A stretch of DNA of 64,000 nt from an uncultured Aquimonas sp. (GTDB lineage: Bacteria; Pseudomonadota; Gammaproteobacteria; Xanthomonadales; Xanthomonadaceae), in the NCBI RefSeq assembly GCF_937888285.1, contig NZ_CALART010000077.1:1-64000 (forward strand), given 5' to 3'. Below are positions 45,806 to 54,203 of the stretch, piece by piece. Every line of letters starts with the position of its first letter. Within the stretch, counting starts at the first letter, position 1. The position numbers were made by a program, and so were the translations under genes. Under the pieces are notes generated by a model. The model saw nothing but the letters and a program-made list of their open reading frames with translations, was not told the DNA's origin and ran no database searches.

Positions 45806-48631
45806 ATGGACAAGAGCTTCAACCCGCAGGATTTCGAGTCGAGCTGGTACGCACGCTGGGAACAGAGCGGCTGCTTCAAGCCGACCGGCACCGGCCCCGC
45901 CTACAGCATCCTGCTGCCGCCGCCGAACGTCACCGGCACCCTGCACATGGGCCATGCGTTCCAGCACACCCTGATGGACACGCTGGTGCGCTACCACCGC
46001 ATGCGCGGCTACGACACCCTGTGGCAGATGGGCACCGACCATGCCGGCATCGCCACCGAGATGGTGGTGAGCCGCAACCTCGCGCTCGAGGGCAAGGGCG
46101 AAACCCGCGACAGCCTGGGCCGCGACGGCTTCATCGAGCGCGTCTGGGCCTGGAAGCAGGAATCCGGCGACACCATCGAGCGGCAGATGCGGCGCATGGG
46201 CACCTCCGGCGACTGGTCGCGCAGCGTGTTCACGATGGACCCGATGCCGTCCGAGGCCGTTATCGAGTGCTTCGTGAAGCTCTACGAGCAGGGCCTGATC
46301 TACCGCGGCAAGAAGCTGGTCAACTGGGACCCGGTGCTGAAGACCGCGATCTCCGACCTCGAAGTGGTCAGCGAGGAAGAGGAAGGGCGGCTGTGGTCGA
46401 TCCGCTACCCGCTGGCGGACGGCGTGAGCTACGAGCACGTCGAGGTCGATGCCGAGGGCGTCGAGACCCTGCGAGAAACCCGCGACTACCTTGTGGTGGC
46501 GACCACCCGCCCCGAGACCATGCTCGGCGACACCGCGGTGATGGTGCACCCGGAAGACGCGCGCTACGCCAGCCTGATCGGCAAGACCGTGCGCCTGCCG
46601 CTGTCGAACCGCGAGATCCCGATCATCGCGGATGCCTACGTCGACAAGGCCTTTGGCACCGGCTGCGTCAAGGTCACGCCGGCGCATGATTTCAATGACC
46701 ATGCGGTCGGCCAGCGGCACGGCCTGCCGATGATCAACATCCTCACTGATGAGGCCGCGATCAACGACAACGGGCCGGAGAAGTACCGTGGCCTCGACCG
46801 CTTCGCCGCACGCAAGGTGGTGCTTGCCGACCTCGAAGCCGAAGGCTGGCTGCTGGAGGAGAAGAAGCACAAGCTGATGGTGCCCAGAGGCGACCGCACC
46901 GGCCAGGTGATCGAGCCCTACCTGACCGACCAGTGGTTCGTGCGCATGGACGCCATGGGCAAGCGCGGGCTGGAGCTGGTCGAGAACGGAACCATCGAGT
47001 TCGTGCCGCCGAACTGGATCAACACCTACCGTCACTGGATGGAGAATATCCAGGACTGGTGCATCAGCCGCCAGCTCTGGTGGGGCCATCGCATTCCGGC
47101 CTGGTATGACGAAGCCGGCAACATCATCGTGGCGCGCTCGGAGGAGGAGGCCTACGCCAAGGCTTCAGCCCATGGTGGGCCAGGGCCCACCCTATCCAGG
47201 GACAAGGATGTGCTGGAAACCTGGTTCAGCTCCGCGCTGTGGCCCTTCTCCACCCAAGGCTGGCCGGATGAGGCCGCCATGGCCGAGCGCGGTTTCGATC
47301 GCTATCTGCCGTCCTCGGTGCTGGTGACCGGCTTCGACATCATCTTCTTCTGGGTCGCCCGGATGGTGATGATGACCGACCACTTCACCGGCCAGATCCC
47401 GTTCAAGCACGTCTACATCACCGGCCTGGTGCGCGATGCGCAGGGCCAGAAGATGTCGAAGTCGAAGGGCAATGTGCTCGACCCGATCGACCTGATCGAC
47501 GGCATCAGCGCCGATGATCTCGTCGCCAAGCGCACCAGCGGGCTCATGAAGCCGCAGGACGCGCCGAAGATCGAGAAGGCCACGCGCAAGGAGTTCCCGG
47601 AGGGCATTCCCGCCTTCGGTGCGGATGCCTTGCGCTTCACCTTCGCCAGCCTCGCCACCCACGGCCGCGACATCAAGTTCGACCTCAATCGCTGCGAGGG
47701 CTACAAGAACTTCTGCAACAAGCTGTGGAACGCCGCGCGCTTCGTGCTGATGAACGTTGGCGAGGCCAGCTTCGAAGGCCACCCCAATCCGCGCACCGAC
47801 GCCGAGCGCTGGATCCTGGCGCGGCTCGACCGCATGGTCGCCGAGGTGCACGCGCAGTTCGCCGGCTATCGCTTCGACCTGGCCTCGCAGGCCATGTACG
47901 AGTTCGCCTGGAACGAGTTCTGCGACTGGTTCGTCGAGCTGGCCAAGCCGGCGCTCACTGGCGAGGACGCCGACGCCGCCAGCAGCACCCGCCACACCCT
48001 GCTGCACGTGCTCGAAACCCTGCTGCGCGCCCTGCACCCGCTGATCCCGTTCGTCACCGAAGAAATCTGGCAGCACGTGGCGCCCAAGCTGGGCCGCGGC
48101 GCCGACAGCATCAGCCGAGTCAGTTACCCCGAGGCCAGCGCCGGCAGCGACTACGCGCAGTCCGAGGCCGACATCGAGTGGCTGAAGAAGGTGGTGAGCG
48201 CGCTGCGGCAGATCCGCAGCGAGCTGCAGCTCTCGCCCGGCAAGCCGGTGCCCCTGCTGCTGGCCGGTGGCGATGCCGCGGACCGTTCGCGCTTTGAACG
48301 CTTCGGCCGGCAGATCGGCTTCCTGTGCAAGCTGGAGTCGCAGACCTGGCTGGCCAGCGAAGCGGACGCACCCGCCGCCGCACCGGCCGTGCTGGGCGAG
48401 CTGACCCTGTTGATCCCGCTCGAAGGTCTGGTCGATCTCGACGCCGAGCGCGCCCGCCTCGACAAGGAGATCAAGCGCATCCAGGGCGAGATCGCCAAGT
48501 GCGAGGGCAAGCTCGGCAACGCCAACTTCGTCGCCAATGCGCCGGCCGAGGTGGTGATGCAGGAGCGCCAGCGCATCGGCGATTTCAGCGCCCAGCTGAA
48601 GGGCCTCGCCGCCCAGCGCGCGCGGCTGTGA
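45806..48631 (+). CDS. valS: Valyl-tRNA synthetase carrying an in-frame palindromic repeat
   Basis: This 941-residue class I synthetase charges tRNA-Val. It has the HIGH-type HMGH (about 48), the editing (CP1) domain with VATTRPETMLGDTAV, KMSKSKGN (about 553), the anticodon-binding domain and the C-terminal coiled-coil tRNA arm. Residues AHGGPGPTLS, just before DKDVLETWFSS, are encoded by a copy of the window's GGTGGGCC palindrome (47171-47195). That loop is variable in the family, so the enzyme is probably active. The ATG at 45806 gives the usual MDKSFNPQDFE start. Confidence 0.97.
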   Translation: MDKSFNPQDFESSWYARWEQSGCFKPTGTGPAYSILLPPPNVTGTLHMGHAFQHTLMDTLVRYHRMRGYDTLWQMGTDHAGIATEMVVSRNLALEGKGETRDSLGRDGFIERVWAWKQESGDTIERQMRRMGTSGDWSRSVFTMDPMPSEAVIECFVKLYEQGLIYRGKKLVNWDPVLKTAISDLEVVSEEEEGRLWSIRYPLADGVSYEHVEVDAEGVETLRETRDYLVVATTRPETMLGDTAVMVHPEDARYASLIGKTVRLPLSNREIPIIADAYVDKAFGTGCVKVTPAHDFNDHAVGQRHGLPMINILTDEAAINDNGPEKYRGLDRFAARKVVLADLEAEGWLLEEKKHKLMVPRGDRTGQVIEPYLTDQWFVRMDAMGKRGLELVENGTIEFVPPNWINTYRHWMENIQDWCISRQLWWGHRIPAWYDEAGNIIVARSEEEAYAKASAHGGPGPTLSRDKDVLETWFSSALWPFSTQGWPDEAAMAERGFDRYLPSSVLVTGFDIIFFWVARMVMMTDHFTGQIPFKHVYITGLVRDAQGQKMSKSKGNVLDPIDLIDGISADDLVAKRTSGLMKPQDAPKIEKATRKEFPEGIPAFGADALRFTFASLATHGRDIKFDLNRCEGYKNFCNKLWNAARFVLMNVGEASFEGHPNPRTDAERWILARLDRMVAEVHAQFAGYRFDLASQAMYEFAWNEFCDWFVELAKPALTGEDADAASSTRHTLLHVLETLLRALHPLIPFVTEEIWQHVAPKLGRGADSISRVSYPEASAGSDYAQSEADIEWLKKVVSALRQIRSELQLSPGKPVPLLLAGGDAADRSRFERFGRQIGFLCKLESQTWLASEADAPAAAPAVLGELTLLIPLEGLVDLDAERARLDKEIKRIQGEIAKCEGKLGNANFVANAPAEVVMQERQRIGDFSAQLKGLAAQRARL
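47171..47195 (+). repeat. GGTGGGCC palindrome inside valS
   Basis: The copy reads CATGGTGGGCC, AGG, GCCCACCCTAT and is nearly identical to intergenic copies at 59946 and 56500. It keeps the reading frame. Confidence 0.9.
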
Positions 48632-48713
48632 TGTCGAGCTGACCGAACAGCGCGGGCGCCGGAGGGCGCTCGCGCGGTCAGGGCCTTCGGTCCACGTCGG
48701 TTTCCGCGCCCGC

Positions 48714-49883
48714 CTACGCAGCGGCGCCCGTCCCCAGCCCATCCACCACCCTGTTGCGGCCCTGCGCCTTGGCCGCGTACAGGTGCCGGTCGGCCGCCTC
48801 CATCAGCAGCTCGGGCGTGCCTTCGCCCGCCAATGAAGCCACCACGCCGATCGAGACGCTGATCGGGTGGTGCTCGCCCTCGATCAGCACCGGCGCCTCG
48901 GCGATCCGCCGGCGGATGCGCTCGGCAACCTCGCGCGCGGCATCGCCCTCGCAGCCCGGCAGCAGCACGCCGAACTCCTCGCCGCCCAGGCGGGCGAGGC
49001 TGTCCTCGGGGCGCAGCGCCGCGTTGATGCGGCGGCAGACCTCGACCAAGACCAGATCACCGCCCGCGTGACCGGCTGCGTCATTGATGCGCTTGAAATG
49101 GTCGACGTCGAGCATCAGCAGCGCCAGTGGGCTGTGATGGCGGCGCGCGCCGGCCAGCGCGCGGTGCACGGCTTCCAGAAAGGCGCGGCGGTTCGGCACC
49201 CCGGTGAGCCCGTCGCTGAGGCTGCTGGTCAGCAGGCGCTGACCCAGTCGCTCACCGCAGGCGAGCACGAAGGCGAAGGAGCCGAGCACCGGCCCGATCG
49301 AACTGAGCACGAACAGCCAGGCCCGCGGTGCGCTGGTGAATCCCGCGGGTGCGCCGGAGCGCAGGCCCGAGAACAGCAGGCCGAGCCGCACCAGCGCGAC
49401 GACGGCGAGCAGCGACAGCACCGCCACCAGCAGCCAACGTCCGACCGAGCGCGGCGGCGTGTCGATCTGCAGCGCCTGCCACGCACCGCCGAGATACAGC
49501 CCGGCGAACAGGGTCGACATCAGCAGCACGCTGAGCGGATAGGCCTCGACCTGCAGCAGTCCCAGCCCGGCCAGGCCGATCAACACATAGGGCCAGCGCA
49601 GGCGGCGGCTCTCACCACGATACAGACGCAGCGCATGCAGCCACTCGGCGATGCCCAGCCCGGCCAGCGCCGTCAGCACGGCGGTGAGGGCGTGCGGCTC
49701 CCAGCCGACAAAGAACAGAACGTCGCTGGCAACGATCAGGGCGGTACCCAGCAACCAGGCCCGCTGGCTGGCGCCGAACTCGCTGGCCAGGCGCAGCAGG
49801 GCTGGCGTGAGACAGGCCAGGCTGAACAGGCTGGCGACAACCATGGCCAGCGAGAGCGACTGCAGATGGTAGTGCGCGTCCAT
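48714..49883 (-). CDS. Membrane diguanylate cyclase (7-helix sensor-GGDEF)
   Basis: This 389-residue protein has about seven membrane helices in the N-terminal 220 residues and a C-terminal GGDEF domain. The active site is GGEEF, with RPED five residues upstream matching the RxxD inhibition site, so it should make cyclic di-GMP and be feedback-inhibited. The membrane part resembles MASE-type sensors but no exact family is assigned. The ATG at 49883 follows CCGGAG at good distance. It is downstream of the methyltransferase on the same strand, 91 bases away. Confidence 0.9.
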   Translation of the reverse strand: MDAHYHLQSLSLAMVVASLFSLACLTPALLRLASEFGASQRAWLLGTALIVASDVLFFVGWEPHALTAVLTALAGLGIAEWLHALRLYRGESRRLRWPYVLIGLAGLGLLQVEAYPLSVLLMSTLFAGLYLGGAWQALQIDTPPRSVGRWLLVAVLSLLAVVALVRLGLLFSGLRSGAPAGFTSAPRAWLFVLSSIGPVLGSFAFVLACGERLGQRLLTSSLSDGLTGVPNRRAFLEAVHRALAGARRHHSPLALLMLDVDHFKRINDAAGHAGGDLVLVEVCRRINAALRPEDSLARLGGEEFGVLLPGCEGDAAREVAERIRRRIAEAPVLIEGEHHPISVSIGVVASLAGEGTPELLMEAADRHLYAAKAQGRNRVVDGLGTGAAA

Positions 49884-49974
49884 GGCGAGCTCCGGAGCGG
49901 GTGATTGCCACGCCTCCCACTGCAGAAGCAACTTGCGTGCCCACCGCGACGGACACGCCATGATCAGCGTGCGA

Positions 49975-50649
49975 TCAATCCGGCGGAGCGCGCATCAGCA
50001 CCACGTTCGCCACCGGGCTTTCGAACGCGAGACCCAGCCACTCGGCGATCCAGCGCAGGCTGTGCTCGCGGTAGAAGCTGACGTGGGTCGGATCGTGCAC
50101 GTAGCGCCATTGTTCAAACGGATGGCCATCGCGCCGCCACTGCGTCATCAGCGCCAGCCAGCCGCCGGGGGCAAGCAGGGCGCGCAGGCGCAGAAACTCC
50201 GCGTGCGGATAGGTGAAGTGCTCGGCCACTTCGGTGCAGGTGACGAAGTCGTAGCGCTGCTGCAGAAGGGCCACGTCCCTGGCGAACTCGGGGTCATAGC
50301 CGCGGCAGTCGAAGCCGCGCTCGCGCAGCATCGCCACCAGCGCCGGGCCGGGCCCGCAGCCGTAGTCGAGGCCGCGCGCCGCGGGCGCAAGGCGCTCGCA
50401 CAGCGGCGCCGCCAGACGATCCAGGAAGCCGCGATAGCCGGGATCACCGGGCAGGTTCTGGTGCAACGCGTATTCGGCACGTGCGGCGGATGGCGTCGGC
50501 CAGTCCGCTGGCCGCATGAAGGAGAGGCCGCAGCGCACGCACTCTGCATACGCGCGACCGCGGACAGGCGGCAGCGCCGCCAGCGCATGCGACAGACACA
50601 GGGGGCAGGTCGCGTTTGGCCAGGCAGCCGATGGGCCGGACACGCTCAT
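49975..50649 (-). CDS. Class I SAM methyltransferase with zinc ribbon
   Basis: This 224-residue protein has an N-terminal zinc-ribbon-like CPLC...CVRC pair (about residues 15-39) and a Methyltransf_23-type domain. The SAM motif is LDYGCGPGPALV (about 92-103), and a late HDPTHVSFY segment follows. Such proteins often modify small molecules or surface glycans; the substrate is unknown. Its ATG overlaps the stop of the large upstream gene by four bases, so the two are likely translated together. Confidence 0.85.
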   Translation of the reverse strand: MSVSGPSAAWPNATCPLCLSHALAALPPVRGRAYAECVRCGLSFMRPADWPTPSAARAEYALHQNLPGDPGYRGFLDRLAAPLCERLAPAARGLDYGCGPGPALVAMLRERGFDCRGYDPEFARDVALLQQRYDFVTCTEVAEHFTYPHAEFLRLRALLAPGGWLALMTQWRRDGHPFEQWRYVHDPTHVSFYREHSLRWIAEWLGLAFESPVANVVLMRAPPD

Positions 50650-53015
50650 CCGCCCGCGCGCGCGGCGCGCTGTGCCAAGGCTCGCCAGTCATGGGCGCCG
50701 GCCTGCTCAGCGGGAACCCGCAGGCCGCCAGCCTCCACCAGCGCGACCCGCGCGTAGCGGGCGAGCAACGAATCCAGAGGAATCACGCCGCTGCGCCGCG
50801 GCGTGCCGGCGGTCCACCATGGATGCTCGCACCACTCGTAGCGCGCCACACCCGCGTGGAAGCCGAGAAAAAAGGGCATTCCGGGCAGCGCGCTGGGGCC
50901 CTGATCGTCGGGATGCGGACGATGCAGGATCGAGTTCTCCGAATCGATCAGCCAAGGGGTCCAGGTCGGCCGACTGGCGTCGGGCGCATGCACCAGCAGC
51001 AGCCAGCGGCCGTCGGCGGACCACACCATGGCCGGGCTCAATCCAGCACAGCCGAGCCCACCGCGGGTGCAGGCGACTGCACCGAAGCGCGCATCCTGGG
51101 GACGCACGCCGGCATCGTCGTAGCGGCCGCGCGCGGCTTCGAGATAGGCCCAGTTGTCCATCGGCCCCGGGTACAGCAGATCGAATGCCGCCAGCGGTGA
51201 AGGCGACACACGCACCCGCACGTGCCGCGGCACCGGTCCGAGCAGCCGCTGACCGTCCGCACCGACTTCATAGCGGTCACAGCCGAAACGGAGCCAGCTG
51301 TTGCGGCGCGGCTGCAGGAAGGCGGGACCCTGCGCAGCAGCGGGTACCGCCTGCTGCAGCGGGCCTCCGGGCGTTCGCACCCGGCCCAGCACGCGACGCA
51401 CCTGCAGCCTGCCCTCGCGCATCGCAATGGGCCGCAGGTCGAAGCCGCGCGCGGAGCCGGCGAGCACCATGCGGCTGGAGGTATCGACCACGATGCAGGT
51501 GTCCGGTACTGCGCCTCCGGCAGCGGCGGCCTGCAGCACGAGATGGCGGCCGTCGTCGGACCACAGATGGACCAGGGCCAGCGGACTGAAGGGCAGCAAC
51601 TCGCCGTCCAGGCGACAGCGCCAGCAGCGCTCGGCCTGGCGCTGGAACACGGCGACATGGCCGCCCGGGCCCAGACTCTCGACCTCAGCGCGACTTTCGC
51701 TGTCGGTGAGATCGTCCAGCGGCAGCCACAGGAGGGACTCGCCGGGCACCACAGCATCGACGCAGCTGACCGCGCCGTCCGGTAGCGCTTCCGCCCAGAC
51801 CACGCTGCCGCCGAAGCGCTGCCCGAGTTCGCCGCTGGCCGCGTCCCAGTGCTGCGGATAGTTCGCCGCAGGATGCGCCTGCTTCAGCTCGATGCCGATG
51901 CGCTGCAGGTCCAATACGCGCACGCGTCCAAGGGTCAGCGCGGGATGGCCATGCGGCGCATCCCAACGCAGCGGCACGCGCCGCGGCGCAAGGCCGTCCT
52001 CGTGCAGCCACGCGCCGCCGCCGTCATCCGGCACCAGCAGCAGGGCGCCCCCGTCGGCGCGCCAGACGGCCGAGTCGGGTCCGGCCACGGTGAACGGCAG
52101 GCGGTCGCGGTCGAGACGGACCTCATAGCGTGGCGACAGCGCATACGCCGCCGGATTCAGCGCTTCCGCCACGCGCGCAGAATCGCGCTGGGCGATAAAG
52201 GCCAGACGCGGCCGGCCGAGAGGGTCGGGAATCTCGATGCGCTCCGGCCCCGCCCGCTGGCAGTCGTCTTCGCTGAGCCACAGCCCGAACCTCAGCAGCA
52301 GGGGCTCGTCCACATCGGCCAGGCTTCGCCAGTGCTCGATCGCCTTGGGCCAGCGCTCACTCGCCTCGACGGTGGACCACAGCTCGGCGCCGTCCTGCCA
52401 GACATAGCGCCTTGAGGCCTGTCGATCCAGCGCCACCACGCCGCCGTTGCGCAGGCTGCGGGCCACCAGCCAGCGACCGTCACGCGAAACGTGCAGGCTG
52501 CGGTCCCGACCTTCGAGCACGTGGCCGTCCTCGAACACCCAGGTGCAGCCCTGCGGCTGCGAGGAACGCGGCTTGGCGCCGGGCACCATGCGGAAGCGCA
52601 GGCCGCTGCCGGGCAGACGTGACCACACGTGGCCACCGGGGCCGCTCAGCGCATGCTCGCTGGTGAAGGGATAGCGCGCCGCCAGCTCTGGCGCGGGCCG
52701 CAGCATCCAGCCGAACACGCGGCTGTGCAGGACGAAGCCGAGCAGTGCGGCGCACAGGCCCAGCACCACGGCCAGCCAGAGCCCGAGGATCGGCAGGGCC
52801 CAGGCCGTCAGGCTCGCGGCCAGGGCGAGCGGCATCAGTCCAGACAGTGCCCGCGGAAAATGCGGCGCGCGTCGATGGCCGCGCCGCTCGATTGCGAAAC
52901 TCAGCGCGAAGGCCCCCAGGGCGCCCAGCCAGATCAATGCCACCAGCCAGGGCGGCAGGAAGGCCACGCCCACGCACAGCAGCACGGCCAACAGCGTTTC
53001 CAGCAGTGCAGGCAT
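50646..53015 (-). CDS. Large unrecognised membrane protein with propeller-like repeats
   Basis: I do not recognise this 789-residue protein. It begins with four hydrophobic helices (about residues 3-42 and 55-103) and continues as a soluble domain of roughly 680 residues. That domain contains recurring segments of the form WS.DGR.L.L (DGRWLVARSL, WSDDGRHLVLQ, WSADGRWLLLVH, WRADGGALLLV), suggesting beta-propeller blades similar to TolB or WD-like repeats. No catalytic motif is seen. Codon use matches the neighbours. It is translationally coupled to the methyltransferase and perhaps linked to the cyclase beyond. Confidence 0.75.
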   Translation of the reverse strand: MPALLETLLAVLLCVGVAFLPPWLVALIWLGALGAFALSFAIERRGHRRAPHFPRALSGLMPLALAASLTAWALPILGLWLAVVLGLCAALLGFVLHSRVFGWMLRPAPELAARYPFTSEHALSGPGGHVWSRLPGSGLRFRMVPGAKPRSSQPQGCTWVFEDGHVLEGRDRSLHVSRDGRWLVARSLRNGGVVALDRQASRRYVWQDGAELWSTVEASERWPKAIEHWRSLADVDEPLLLRFGLWLSEDDCQRAGPERIEIPDPLGRPRLAFIAQRDSARVAEALNPAAYALSPRYEVRLDRDRLPFTVAGPDSAVWRADGGALLLVPDDGGGAWLHEDGLAPRRVPLRWDAPHGHPALTLGRVRVLDLQRIGIELKQAHPAANYPQHWDAASGELGQRFGGSVVWAEALPDGAVSCVDAVVPGESLLWLPLDDLTDSESRAEVESLGPGGHVAVFQRQAERCWRCRLDGELLPFSPLALVHLWSDDGRHLVLQAAAAGGAVPDTCIVVDTSSRMVLAGSARGFDLRPIAMREGRLQVRRVLGRVRTPGGPLQQAVPAAAQGPAFLQPRRNSWLRFGCDRYEVGADGQRLLGPVPRHVRVRVSPSPLAAFDLLYPGPMDNWAYLEAARGRYDDAGVRPQDARFGAVACTRGGLGCAGLSPAMVWSADGRWLLLVHAPDASRPTWTPWLIDSENSILHRPHPDDQGPSALPGMPFFLGFHAGVARYEWCEHPWWTAGTPRRSGVIPLDSLLARYARVALVEAGGLRVPAEQAGAHDWRALAQRAARAGG

Positions 53016-53186
53016 GCCGACGTGCGTGGGGAGGAGAGAGGCCGCGAGTGTACCTAGGCGCCGCGAAAAAGTGTGATGCAGTGCTCATCGAGAACACTAC
53101 ATCCGCCTGCGCTGACGGAGCCGCGTCGACCGCCACCGGAGCAACGCTTGCCGCGGGCTACACGCGCGCTGCCGCAGGCTTCACGC

Positions 53187-54203
53187 ATGTCTCGACGCGG
53201 CCAAGGCGCCCTGATCCAGCTCAGCCCCTCCGGCCTCTACTGCCCGGCCGGGGACTTCCACATCGACCCCTGGCGCCCCGTGCCGCGGGCGGTGATCACG
53301 CACGCCCACAGCGACCACGCCCGCGCCGGCAGCGCGCTCTACTTCGCCCACATCGACAGCCTGCCCCTGCTGCGCTGGCGCCTGGGCGAGGACGCGAACC
53401 TGCAGCCGGTCGCCTATGGCGAACGCTTCCGCCTCGGCGACGCCGAGGTCAGCCTGCATCCCGCCGGCCACGTGCTGGGGTCGGCGCAGGTGCGGATCGA
53501 GCACGGCGGCGAGGTCTGGGTCATCTCCGGCGACTACAAGCGCGACCCCGACCCGACCTGCGCGGGTTTCGAAGTGGTGCCCTGCGACACCTTCATCACC
53601 GAGGCCACCTTCGCCCTGCCCGTCTACCGCTGGCGCCCGACCCGCGACGTCGCCGCAGAAGTGCTGGCCTGGTGGGACGCCTGCGCGGCGCGCGGCGAGA
53701 CCGCCGTGCTGGGCTGCTACGCGCTGGGCAAGGCGCAGCGTCTGCTCGCCGAGATCGGCGCGCTGGAAGGTTCGCGCGGCCGACGCATCCTGCTGCATGG
53801 GGCGATGGCGCCGGCGGTGGAGATCTATCGCGAGGCCGGCATCGCCCTGCCGCCGACCGAAGCCGTCAGCGAGCAGGCGCGCGGCAAGGATCTCGCCGGC
53901 GAACTGGTGCTGGCGCCACCGTCCGCGCTCGGCACGCCGTGGATGCGCCGCTTCCGCCAGGTGTCCACCGGCTTTGCGTCCGGCTGGATGCGCCTGCGCG
54001 GCAATCGCCGCCGGCGCGGCTTCGATCGCGGCTTCGTGCTGAGCGACCACGCCGACTGGCCGGGCCTGATCGACACGGTGCTCGCCACCGGCGCCCGCCG
54101 CGTGCTGGCCACCCACGGCAGCACCGACGTGTTCGTGCGCTACTTGAACGAACGCGGCGTCGAAGCGGCCGCGCTGGCCACCGAGCTGGGCGGCGAGAAC
54201 TGA
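53187..54203 (+). CDS. Ligase-associated metallo-beta-lactamase exonuclease
   Basis: This 338-residue nuclease of the MBL/beta-CASP-like family is found beside ATP-dependent ligases and Lhr helicases. Metal motifs include HAHSDHARAG (about 38-47), HPAGHVLGS, SGDYKRD and SDHADW, with a late THGS. It is expected to trim DNA ends in repair. The ATG at 53187 gives MSRRGQGALIQLSPSGLYC. Its stop overlaps the ligase start (TGATG). Confidence 0.92.
   Translation: MSRRGQGALIQLSPSGLYCPAGDFHIDPWRPVPRAVITHAHSDHARAGSALYFAHIDSLPLLRWRLGEDANLQPVAYGERFRLGDAEVSLHPAGHVLGSAQVRIEHGGEVWVISGDYKRDPDPTCAGFEVVPCDTFITEATFALPVYRWRPTRDVAAEVLAWWDACAARGETAVLGCYALGKAQRLLAEIGALEGSRGRRILLHGAMAPAVEIYREAGIALPPTEAVSEQARGKDLAGELVLAPPSALGTPWMRRFRQVSTGFASGWMRLRGNRRRRGFDRGFVLSDHADWPGLIDTVLATGARRVLATHGSTDVFVRYLNERGVEAAALATELGGEN

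Noticed and set aside
45455..47089. A 544-codon minus-strand frame over valS
   Set aside because: It runs antisense to the conserved valS motifs and shows no family features.
52745..54202. N-terminal 486 codons in the same frame as the ligase, which would make a 1189-residue protein
   Set aside because: These codons overlap the exonuclease gene in another frame and give Arg/Pro-rich sequence; the ligase family starts at the ATG at 54203.
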